Assembly: GCA_028287225.1 (NCBI GenBank)
Contig: JAQBPZ010000251.1
Location: 1-7,941, forward strand
Direction of reading: 5' to 3'
Source: Gemmatimonadota bacterium
Lineage (GTDB): Bacteria; Gemmatimonadota; Gemmatimonadetes; Gemmatimonadales; Gemmatimonadaceae
Length of the DNA stretch: 7,941 nucleotides
Below the pieces are notes generated by a model that saw only the letters and a list, made by a program, of their open reading frames with translations, ran no database searches and was not told the origin of the DNA. Below are positions 1 to 6,435 of this stretch, in pieces; positions within the stretch are counted from its first letter, which is position 1, and each line of letters opens with the position of its first letter. A program made the translations under genes and the position numbers.

Positions 1-749
1 CGGGCGGCGCCCAGCCGGCCAGCGCGCAGTCCCTCGTCGCCCGCGAGTCCAGCACCGCCGCCCATTCCGCGCCCGCCCCGGCCCGCCGCCGCATCGTCGC
101 GGGCGAGCGGTCCCTCTACGAGCTCCGGCTCGCCGGACGCGCCGTCGGCACCGGCTCGCTGGAAGTGCTGGGCGAGGAGAAGGTGAACGGGCACTCCACC
201 ATGCATACCACGCTGCAGGTTTCGGGCGGGTGGATGTTCGCCAAGGTGGACGACCGCTTCGATTCGTGGATCGATCCGGTCGATTTCTTCTCGCGCCGCT
301 TCGTGCAGGACCAGCGCGAGCTGACCAGCCGCCGCCATCGCGACTACGTCATGTCGCCCGAGGAGCGGACGTTCACGCAGGCCGACAACGGCCAGCGGTC
401 GGCGCTGTCCAGCGACCAGCCGCTCGACGACATCTCGTTCCTCTACTACGCCCGCACGCTGCCCCTCGTCGTCGGGGACGTCGACACGATCCCGCGCTAC
501 TTCAAGCCCGGCCACGACGTGATCCTCAAGGTGCTCCGGAAGGAGCGCGTCACGGTGCCGGCCGGCACCTTCGAGACCATCGTGGTCCAGCCCACCATCA
601 TGAACGTGGGCGGGCTGTTCGGCCAGGGCGGCCAGGCCGAGGTCTTCTTCTCCGACGACGCGGCCCGCACGATCGTGCAGATCCGGAGCAAGGTGCCCAT
701 CGTCGGCTCCCTCTCGCTGCACCTGAAGGAGCACCGGGCGGCGAAGTAG
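1..749 (+). CDS. DUF3108-like exported protein, 5' end outside the window
   Basis: The reading frame is open from base 3 to the TAG at 747-749, so the gene begins upstream. The first codons read GGAQPASAQS, which looks like the end of a signal peptide with cleavage after an A-S-A motif; the true start is then probably only about 15-25 codons to the left. The mature part fits the DUF3108 pattern: an early 'GERSLYELRLAGRAVGTGSL' strand pair (about 98-160), a central 'VPAGTFETIVVQP' (about 549-590) and a late 'FFSDDAARTIVQIRSK' (about 645-692). DUF3108 proteins are beta-rich exported proteins of unknown biochemical role, found in the periplasm or outer envelope. The ATG-like or GTG codons inside, for example at 165, are not credible starts because homology-like sequence continues upstream. 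A strong hairpin terminator follows 21 bases after the stop. Family assignment is by remembered motif, so a related beta-rich domain is possible. Confidence 0.75.
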   Translation, partial: GGAQPASAQSLVARESSTAAHSAPAPARRRIVAGERSLYELRLAGRAVGTGSLEVLGEEKVNGHSTMHTTLQVSGGWMFAKVDDRFDSWIDPVDFFSRRFVQDQRELTSRRHRDYVMSPEERTFTQADNGQRSALSSDQPLDDISFLYYARTLPLVVGDVDTIPRYFKPGHDVILKVLRKERVTVPAGTFETIVVQPTIMNVGGLFGQGGQAEVFFSDDAARTIVQIRSKVPIVGSLSLHLKEHRAAK

Positions 750-770
750 CCGAGAGAGCAGGCTCACGAA

Positions 771-806
771 GCGAGTGCGTCACAGGGTGACGCACTCGCC
801 TTTGTT
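771..806 (+). terminator. Intrinsic terminator after the DUF3108-like gene
   Basis: A perfect 12-bp stem (GCGAGTGCGTCA at 771-782, TGACGCACTCGC at 788-799) closes a 5-base loop (CAGGG) and is followed by CTTTGTT. It lies 21 bases after the stop codon of the upstream gene and 60 bases before the transporter start, so it should insulate the two genes. The T-run is short and interrupted, but the stem is long and GC-rich. Confidence 0.85.
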
Positions 807-839
807 CGTCCCGTGGGCTGCGCCGGCGGCCGTGATCTG

Positions 840-881
840 GTGCGGCACATGCGTGGAGCGCGCGCATGTCCACATCCGCAC
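840..881 (+). promoter_or_regulatory. Inverted repeat enclosing the transporter's ribosome binding site and start codon
   Basis: ACATGCG (847-853) is repeated in inverse as CGCATGT (863-869), with the Shine-Dalgarno GGAG (855-858) in the loop and the ATG (866-868) inside the right arm. A second, outer pair GTGCGG (840-845) and CCGCAC (876-881) extends it, with 1 unpaired base on the left and 6 on the right. As RNA this could hide the start of translation; as DNA it could be an operator. Both readings are inference. The pairing itself is visible in the sequence. Confidence 0.45.
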
Positions 882-2881
882 TCGACGCTCCCGCTGCGCC
901 AGCGCCTCTCGCACACCGACAGGTCCTGATCGCCTTCAGCGGCCTGCTGCTGGCGATGCTGCTCGCCGCGCTCGATTCCACCATCGTCTCCACGGCCCTC
1001 CCCACCATCGTCGGCGAGCTCGGAGGGCTCGAGCACCTGGCGTGGGTGGTGACCGGATACCTGCTCGCGCAGACCGTGGTCACCCCGGTGTACGGCAAGC
1101 TCGGGGACCTGTACGGGCGAAAGATCGTGATGCAGTCCGCCATCGTCCTGTTCCTCGTCGGCTCGGTGCTGTGCGGCCTGAGCCGGAACATGACGCAGCT
1201 CATCGTCTTCCGCTTCATCCAGGGGCTGGGCGGCGGCGGCCTGAACGTGACGACGCAGGCCATCGTGGGCGACATCGTGCCGCCGCGCGAGCGGGGACGC
1301 TATCAGGGAATCTTCGGCGCGCTCTTCGGGCTCGCCAGCGTTGCGGGCCCGCTGCTGGGCGGCTTCTTCACCACGCACCTGACCTGGCGCTGGATCTTCT
1401 ACGTCAACCTGCCACTCGGCGCGGTGGCGCTCGTGGTGCTCGCCGCGACGCTGCCGCAGCAGTCGATGCGAAAGGTGCACGCCATCGACTTCGCGGGCGC
1501 AGCACTGCTGGCGGTCACGCTCAGCAGCCTCACCCTGCTCGCGGATCTCGGCGGCAGCGCGTACCCGTGGTCGTCACCGATGGTGCTCGGCATGATCGCC
1601 GCCGCGGCGCTGGGGCTCGCGCTGTTCGTGCTCGCCGAGCGACGCGCACTGGAGCCGGTGCTGCCGCTGCGGCTGTTCGGCCAGCGCACCTTCCTCGTGG
1701 CCACGCTGGTGGGGCTGATCGTCGGGTTCGCGCTCTTCGGGTCGGTGACCTACCTCCCGGTGTACCTGCAGGTGGTGCGCGGCCAGAGCCCGACGCGCTC
1801 GGGGCTCCAGATGCTGCCGATGATGGGCGGGATGCTGCTGACGTCGGTGCTGTCGGGACAGCTCATCAGCCGCACGGGGCGGTACAAGATCTTTCCGGTG
1901 CTCGGCACCGGGGTCATGACCGTGGGCCTCTTCTTCCTGTCGCGCCTCGCCGCGACCAGCACGCCCATGCAGGCCTCGGTGCTCATGCTCGTGCTCGGCC
2001 TGGGCATCGGGATGGTGATGCAGGTGCTCGTCATCGCCGTGCAGAACGCCGCGGAGTATCGCGACCTGGGCGTCGCGACCTCGGGGGCTACCCTCTTCCG
2101 CCTGATCGGCGGCTCGCTCGGCACGGCGATCCTCGGCGCGGTGTTCGCCTCGCGGCTCGCCTCCAACCTGGCGAGTGCGCTGCCCGGCGGCGCGCCGGGT
2201 GGGGGCGGCACGCGGATGACGGCGAGCGCGCTGGCGGCGATGTCGCCCGAGATGCGTGCCGCCTACTCTCAGGCCTTCACCGCCTCGCTCGACACGGTCT
2301 TCCTCGTGGCCACGGTTGTCTGCGCGGTCGGCTTCGTCCTGGCGCTCATGCTCCCCGAGCGTCCGCTGCGCGAGACCATCGCGACGACCGCGCGCGAGGG
2401 CGGCCGCGATGCGGCGGGGGCGTTCGGGCAGCCGTCGGACGAGAACGCGGGCGAGTCGATGCTGCTGAATGCCTTCCGGACCCTCGCCGACCGGGACATC
2501 CAGGCCGGGCACATCCAGCGGATCGTCGACCGCGCCGGCGAGTCGCTCTCGCCGCTGGGCGCCTGGCTGCTGGTGCAGATCGAGCGCGCGCCGGGGCTCG
2601 ACGTGAACGCCCGGACCGGGCTGCTCGGGATTCCGCAGCACACGACGGACGCCGCCATCGCGGAGCTGGAGGGCCGGGGACTGATCCGGGTGGAGCCGGC
2701 CCGCCGCGCCTGGGCACTCACCGTCGAGGGGTGCGACGTGAACGATCGCCTGGTGGAGGCGCGGCACGCGCACCTTCGGGATCTCCTGGCCGAGTGGAAC
2801 GAGGGCGGGCACACCGACGCCGACGAGTTCCTGCGAGCGGCGGTGGAGGACATGGTCCCGCCGACGAACCGAAGTTCCTGA
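866..2881 (+). CDS. DHA2-family (EmrB/QacA-type) MFS exporter with C-terminal MarR-like winged helix
   Basis: This 671-residue inner-membrane protein should export drugs or other small toxic compounds in exchange for protons. Family marks are LDSTIVSTALPTI in the first membrane segment (residues 36-48), motif A GKLGDLYGRK (77-86) and motif C with the following WRW-F-N (155-181). About 14 hydrophobic segments lie between residues 20 and 497, as in the 14-segment DHA2 group. The membrane part ends near LMLPERP (494-500). A charged linker (501-530) then leads to a soluble domain (about 531-665) that reads like a MarR winged helix: helix LSPLGAWLLVQI (561-572), recognition region around HTTDAAIAELEGRGLI (592-607), wing ARRAWALTVEG (612-622) and a long closing helix. 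Typical DHA2 exporters end near 500 residues. The ATG is preceded by GGAG with 7 bases between. Both the start and the stop codon lie in inverted repeats. Substrate cannot be told from sequence. Confidence 0.92.
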   Translation: MSTSALDAPAAPAPLAHRQVLIAFSGLLLAMLLAALDSTIVSTALPTIVGELGGLEHLAWVVTGYLLAQTVVTPVYGKLGDLYGRKIVMQSAIVLFLVGSVLCGLSRNMTQLIVFRFIQGLGGGGLNVTTQAIVGDIVPPRERGRYQGIFGALFGLASVAGPLLGGFFTTHLTWRWIFYVNLPLGAVALVVLAATLPQQSMRKVHAIDFAGAALLAVTLSSLTLLADLGGSAYPWSSPMVLGMIAAAALGLALFVLAERRALEPVLPLRLFGQRTFLVATLVGLIVGFALFGSVTYLPVYLQVVRGQSPTRSGLQMLPMMGGMLLTSVLSGQLISRTGRYKIFPVLGTGVMTVGLFFLSRLAATSTPMQASVLMLVLGLGIGMVMQVLVIAVQNAAEYRDLGVATSGATLFRLIGGSLGTAILGAVFASRLASNLASALPGGAPGGGGTRMTASALAAMSPEMRAAYSQAFTASLDTVFLVATVVCAVGFVLALMLPERPLRETIATTAREGGRDAAGAFGQPSDENAGESMLLNAFRTLADRDIQAGHIQRIVDRAGESLSPLGAWLLVQIERAPGLDVNARTGLLGIPQHTTDAAIAELEGRGLIRVEPARRAWALTVEGCDVNDRLVEARHAHLRDLLAEWNEGGHTDADEFLRAAVEDMVPPTNRSS

Positions 2882-2899
2882 CTGTCTGGCCAGTCAGGA
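2876..2899 (+). repeat. 9-bp inverted repeat overlapping the transporter stop codon
   Basis: TCCTGACTG (2876-2884) and CAGTCAGGA (2891-2899) form a perfect 9-bp stem with a 6-base loop, and the TGA stop (2879-2881) is inside the left arm. No T-run follows, so it is a weak candidate for an intrinsic terminator. It could instead protect the mRNA 3' end or be a protein-binding site upstream of the transglycosylase gene. Confidence 0.5.
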
Positions 2900-2942
2900 T
2901 CTGGAAACGAAAGTCCTCCCGGCGCGGAATGCAAGGGTACAC

Positions 2943-2989
2943 CTCGTTTCAATTGACGCTAAATTCATATGAGTCAATGAGATGGAGGA
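2943..2989 (+). promoter_or_regulatory. AT-rich promoter-like island and strong ribosome binding site for the transglycosylase
   Basis: Bases about 2947-2980 are far richer in A and T than their surroundings. They contain TTGACG (2953-2958), which resembles a -35 box, and an inverted pair ATTGAC (2952-2957) and GTCAAT (2973-2978) separated by 15 bases. No convincing -10 box lies 17 bases from TTGACG, so the exact promoter is unresolved. GGAGG (2984-2988) lies 4 bases before the ATG at 2993 and is a strong ribosome binding site that fixes that start. Confidence 0.4.
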
Positions 2990-2992
2990 AGC

Positions 2993-3826
2993 ATGGACGC
3001 TTTTCGTCAGTTGGGGGCCCGGCTTCGTGGACGGGTCGCGTTTCCCGCGCTGGCCGTCGCGGTGGGAGTTTCCACGCTCGCCGCCGGACTCGGCCATACC
3101 GCATTTCTCGGCCATGACGCTGCGGTGACGCACGTCGCCGATTCCACCGGGTCCGCCTTGGCGAGCATCACTCGCGGCCTGCAGGCCGCATCCGCCGGGG
3201 TCACGAGCCTCGCGCCGGCGGCCCCCGGTACGCCGGAAACGGTCGCGTCGGCCGCGCCGAGGCTCGACAGCGGGCTGGAGCACCACCGCATCGATGGCTG
3301 GGTGCGCCGGATCACCACCTCGGCCCGGGCGGACTTCCAGCGCTCGCTGGATCGCATGGACCAGTACTCGGCGATGATCACCGGCAAGCTCGACGAGCGT
3401 GGGATGCCGCGCGACCTCATCTACCTGGCGCTGATCGAGTCCAACTTCAACCCGACGGCCAAGTCCCGGGTGAGCGCCGTGGGCATGTGGCAGTTCATGA
3501 GCGCCACCGCGCGCCAGTTCGGCCTCAAGGTCGGGGGCGGGCATGACGAGCGAAAGGACCCCGCCAAGGCCACCGACGCCGCACTGTCGTACCTGAGCGA
3601 CCTGCATGCGCGCTTCGGCTCCTGGTACCTGGCCGCCGCGGCGTACAACTCGGGCCAGGGCACCGTGTCCAGGGCGCTGCGCAAGGTCACCGGCCGCACC
3701 ACGGGCACCGACGCGGATTTCTTCCGCATCCTGTCGGTACTACCGAAGGAGACGCAGGACTACGTCCCGAAGCTCATCGCCTCGGCACGCGTCGGAAGCG
3801 ATCCGGCCCGGTACGGGATGAACTGA
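2993..3826 (+). CDS. Exported lytic transglycosylase, MltD-like SLT domain
   Basis: This 277-residue protein should cleave the MurNAc-GlcNAc bond of peptidoglycan with formation of 1,6-anhydro-MurNAc. Residues 15-40 are a hydrophobic N-terminal segment (signal peptide or membrane anchor), followed by an alanine- and serine-rich stretch to about residue 95. The SLT domain spans about 125-230: catalytic Glu149 in LIYLALIESNFNP, GMWQFM (164-169), DERKDP (185-190) and AYNSGQG (217-223). The tail LPKETQDYVPKLIA (250-263) is typical of the MltD type. MltD of E. coli is longer and carries LysM repeats; none is visible here, so peptidoglycan attachment must rest on the catalytic domain or the anchor. 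The gene starts 111 bases after the transporter, with its own AT-rich upstream region, so it is probably transcribed separately. It faces the M1 peptidase gene across a nested inverted repeat. Confidence 0.9.
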   Translation: MDAFRQLGARLRGRVAFPALAVAVGVSTLAAGLGHTAFLGHDAAVTHVADSTGSALASITRGLQAASAGVTSLAPAAPGTPETVASAAPRLDSGLEHHRIDGWVRRITTSARADFQRSLDRMDQYSAMITGKLDERGMPRDLIYLALIESNFNPTAKSRVSAVGMWQFMSATARQFGLKVGGGHDERKDPAKATDAALSYLSDLHARFGSWYLAAAAYNSGQGTVSRALRKVTGRTTGTDADFFRILSVLPKETQDYVPKLIASARVGSDPARYGMN

Positions 3827-3833
3827 GGGAAGG

Positions 3834-3966
3834 CGAGCAGCGAGTAGTGAGTAACTGCGCGACGTGAGGCGAGCTGTCATCCTGACGCTTCTTCGCTGCG
3901 CTCAGTCGCGCAGGATGACCTCCGCTCGAGACGCACTCCGCCCGGTTACTCGTTACTCGTTGCTCG
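3834..3966. repeat. Nested inverted repeat between convergent genes
   Basis: The outer arms are 22 bases each (3834-3855 and 3945-3966) and match in 19 positions when one is inverted. They consist of imperfect copies of the heptamer CGAGTAA in tandem. Inside lies a second, perfect 9-bp pair, GTCATCCTG (3876-3884) and CAGGATGAC (3911-3919). The element fills almost the whole gap between the stop codons of the transglycosylase (3826) and the peptidase (3974). It may serve as a two-way terminator, or be a copy of a dispersed intergenic repeat of the REP or MITE kind. No coding capacity is apparent. Confidence 0.6.
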
Positions 3967-3973
3967 TCGGTTC

Positions 3974-5884
3974 TCATCTCCCTTCCCACACGTCGTTCGC
4001 GCGGTTCATGTCCGGCAGCACGCGCCGCGGGTCCACCTGCGCCCGCGTCACGCGCCTCGGCGAGGGCACGTGGTACTCGAAGCGGGGGCCGAGATTCCAC
4101 ATCTCCACCGGCAGCCGCACCGTGTCGCTCGTGCCGTCCGCGTAGGTGAGGCGTAGCTCGGCCGGCATCACCATCGTGCCGCGATTCACGAGCAGCACGA
4201 TCGCGTGGCCCGCGCTGTCGGTGCGCACGCCCTCCACGCCCTGGTCCAGGCGCGCCGTGGTGAACACCCAGTCGCGCCAGAACCAGTCGAGCTCCATTCC
4301 CGACGCGTCGCGCATGATGCGGAAGAAGTCGGCGGGCGCGGGATGCTTGTACGCCCAGGCGCGGATGTACTCGCGGAAGGCGAAGTCGAAGCGGTCCGGG
4401 CCCAGCACCTCGTTGCGCAGGGTGCGCAGCATGAGCGCGGGCTTCTGGTAGCCCACCCACATCAGGTCATGCACTTCGGTGGGGTTCGTGATGAGCGGCT
4501 GCTCCTGTCCGGCCACCATGTGCGTGGCGGCGAGGTGCAGCGGATTGGACTCGATGGTGTCCCCGTACGTCGTGCCCGCGAAGTACAGTGCCGAGTTGCG
4601 GAGGTCGATGAAGGTGTTGAAGCCCTCGTCCATCCACGGGTACAGCCGCTCGTTGGAGCCGACGATCATCGGGAACCACTGGTGGCCGAACTCGTGGGCC
4701 AGTCCCCACTGCTGCGCCTCCCGCGTGGAGCTGTTCGGCACGAAGGTGAGCATGGGATACTCCATGCCGCCCACGGGGCCCTCCACGGTGGTCGCATGCG
4801 ACCACGGATACCGGTACCACTGCTCGCTGAAATGGCGGATGGTGCCGCGCGCCATCGCGTGCGCCTCGCTCCAGCGATTCGCCGACGAGCGGTACAGCGT
4901 CTCGATGCGGATGCCGTCCCAGTTGCTCGCCTCCCACCGCCAGTTCGGCGCGGCAGCCCATGCGAAGTCGCGCACGTTGCGCGCGGTGAAGCGCCAGGTG
5001 AAGGGGCGGGTGCCCGGGCGCGTGCTCGCTGGCCGCCCGGCCTCCGACGCGGTGATGATCGCGACCGCGGTATCGGAGCGGCTCGCGAGCGCAAGGCGGC
5101 TGCGCTGCGCTGCGGTGAGCACCTGGCGGGAGTTCTGAAGCTCGCCCGTGGCGCTGACGATGTAGCTCGCCGGCACGGTGAGCGAGACGTCGAAGCTTCC
5201 GTACTCCAGGTAGAACTCGCCGGCACCGATGTACGGCTCGTGGTTCCAGCCGCGGATGTCGTCGTACACGGCCATGCGCGGGTACCACTGCGCGATCTCG
5301 AACAGGGCGCCGTCGCGGCCCATCCGCCCCACGCCCTGCTCGGGCACGGTGAAGTGCCAGGCGATGTCGACGTCCACCGCCGCACCGCTCGCGAGCGGCG
5401 CCGCCAGGTCCACGCGCATGGTGGTGCCGGTCACCGTCCGGCGCGCGTCGGCGCCGGCGATTCGCACCGACTCCAGCACGAGGCCCTCGGTGAAGCGCCC
5501 CCCGCAGGAGAAGTCGAAGCTGATGTCCGCAAAGGCGAGCGGCGGCTGGTTGAGCGTGCTCGTGATGCTGTTCTCGCGGCAGATGTTCTGCTCCACGTAC
5601 AACCAGAGGTAGGGCAGCGCGTCGGGCGAGTTGTTGACGTAGTGGATCGTCTCTCGGCCAGTGACCTGCGCGCGCGCCGAGTCCAGGGTGGCTGCGATGC
5701 GATAGTCCGCGCGCTGCTGCCAGTAGCGCGCCCCGGGACGGCCGGCGCCGGTCCGCACCTCGGTTGGCGTCGGCAGCTCCAGTCGGCGGAAGGGCGAGCT
5801 GTCGGCGACGCCGGGCGCCTGCGCGGTGACGACGAGCGGCAGGGCGAACGCGGCGATGAGCAGCAGGGAGGCGTGGCGTGGCAT
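3974..5884 (-). CDS. Exported M1-family zinc metallopeptidase
   Basis: The 636-residue product is a gluzincin peptidase that should act outside the cytoplasm, removing residues from peptide N-termini. It begins with a clear signal peptide, MPRHASLLLIAAFALPLVV, with likely cleavage after T-A-Q-A (residue 23). The zinc site is complete: HEFGHQW with His397, Glu398 and His401, then Glu420 of MDEGFNTF exactly 18 residues later. The exopeptidase motif is GGMEYP (372-377), where the Asn of the classical GAMEN is a Tyr. Tyr479 in VGYQKPALML is the likely catalytic tyrosine. The N-terminal beta domain carries YLWLYVEQN (92-100), and the last ~90 residues look like a further beta domain. The only two cysteines, C102 and C127, could form a disulfide. 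The open frame continues upstream to about 6802, but no start codon near the signal peptide precedes this ATG. No clear Shine-Dalgarno is seen. Substrate unknown. Confidence 0.93.
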   Translation of the reverse strand: MPRHASLLLIAAFALPLVVTAQAPGVADSSPFRRLELPTPTEVRTGAGRPGARYWQQRADYRIAATLDSARAQVTGRETIHYVNNSPDALPYLWLYVEQNICRENSITSTLNQPPLAFADISFDFSCGGRFTEGLVLESVRIAGADARRTVTGTTMRVDLAAPLASGAAVDVDIAWHFTVPEQGVGRMGRDGALFEIAQWYPRMAVYDDIRGWNHEPYIGAGEFYLEYGSFDVSLTVPASYIVSATGELQNSRQVLTAAQRSRLALASRSDTAVAIITASEAGRPASTRPGTRPFTWRFTARNVRDFAWAAAPNWRWEASNWDGIRIETLYRSSANRWSEAHAMARGTIRHFSEQWYRYPWSHATTVEGPVGGMEYPMLTFVPNSSTREAQQWGLAHEFGHQWFPMIVGSNERLYPWMDEGFNTFIDLRNSALYFAGTTYGDTIESNPLHLAATHMVAGQEQPLITNPTEVHDLMWVGYQKPALMLRTLRNEVLGPDRFDFAFREYIRAWAYKHPAPADFFRIMRDASGMELDWFWRDWVFTTARLDQGVEGVRTDSAGHAIVLLVNRGTMVMPAELRLTYADGTSDTVRLPVEMWNLGPRFEYHVPSPRRVTRAQVDPRRVLPDMNRANDVWEGR

Positions 5885-6085
5885 CTGGAGCGTGGTTGGT
5901 TGGGCGCAGCAGCGGCGCGCGGAGGCACGCGGCGGGCTGCGATAGCATATGACCGGTCCCTTGATCCGGAAGGGCGCGCCGCCCCCGCGCCGCCGGCCGG
6001 CTGGCTTCGATAGTGCATTGTGGCGTCTGTCCGGGAGGCATGCGATCCGCGCCGGCCTCCCGTCACCATTGCGCCCGAGGGAGGC

Positions 6086-6355
6086 ATGTCGGCACCGACA
6101 ATCTTCGTCGTCGAGTTCGAGCACGCGCACCGCGCCTTCCGCTGTATCCTTGTGGAGGGAACGCCCGAGGGTGAGGCGCCGGCGACCGTCGCGCACTGGA
6201 TCGTCACGCTCGCCGGCCGCACCGTCTGGTCCATGAATGCGCGCGAGGACGACACCCGCGAGCGGGTGCAGCGCGAGGTGGAGGCATGGTGGGACCGCAC
6301 GGCGCCTGACGCAGGGCGCACCGCGCACGATCGCGTGGGGTCTCTTCAGGAATAG
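6086..6355 (+). CDS. Small protein of unknown function, 89 residues
   Basis: I do not recognise this product. The chosen ATG begins MSAPTIFVVEFEHAHRAFRC and has GAGG 5 bases upstream (6077-6080). A GTG at 6020 would add 22 residues of low-complexity sequence and lacks a binding site. The first half looks like alternating beta strands (TIFVVEFE, RAFRCILVEG, AHWIVTLAG, RTVWSM); residues about 51-68 are a charged amphipathic helix (DTRERVQREVEAWWDR). There is no signal peptide or membrane segment, so a cytoplasmic location is expected. It is divergent from the M1 peptidase, with 201 bases between the two starts, and is followed 80 bases later by another small gene on the same strand. Codon use is consistent with the neighbours (GC-rich third positions), which supports real coding, but no partner or pathway is indicated. 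Confidence 0.6.
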   Translation: MSAPTIFVVEFEHAHRAFRCILVEGTPEGEAPATVAHWIVTLAGRTVWSMNAREDDTRERVQREVEAWWDRTAPDAGRTAHDRVGSLQE

Positions 6356-6435
6356 TCCTTGCGGCGCTACCCCTGCGTCTCCTCCTGTCGCGCGCCGTCC
6401 GGCGCACGGCCGCACTCCTCCTGCGCGTGACGACG

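Noticed and set aside
165..749. Start of the first gene at 165
   Set aside because: Conserved-looking DUF3108 sequence and the signal-peptide end are encoded upstream of 165, so the gene starts left of the window.
1574..2812. 412-codon minus-strand frame opposite the transporter
   Set aside because: Histidine- and arginine-rich translation typical of an antisense GC-rich frame; no motif, no ribosome binding site.
775..3117. Long open frame of 780 codons on the plus strand in a second frame across the transporter
   Set aside because: Its translation is arginine- and alanine-rich without family motifs, while the 866-2881 frame encodes an unmistakable DHA2 exporter. It is a by-product of high GC content.
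3834..3966. CRISPR array suggested by short tandem CGAGTAA units
   Set aside because: The units are heptamers without spacers, arranged as two inverted arms; no cas gene is present.
4205..6013. 602-codon plus-strand frame opposite the M1 peptidase
   Set aside because: It lies entirely antisense to a gene with a complete zinc site and has a biased composition rich in Arg, Val, Ala and His.
6020..6085. GTG at 6020 as the start of the small unknown gene
   Set aside because: No Shine-Dalgarno and an unstructured Pro/Arg-rich extension; ATG 6086 has a binding site at suitable distance.
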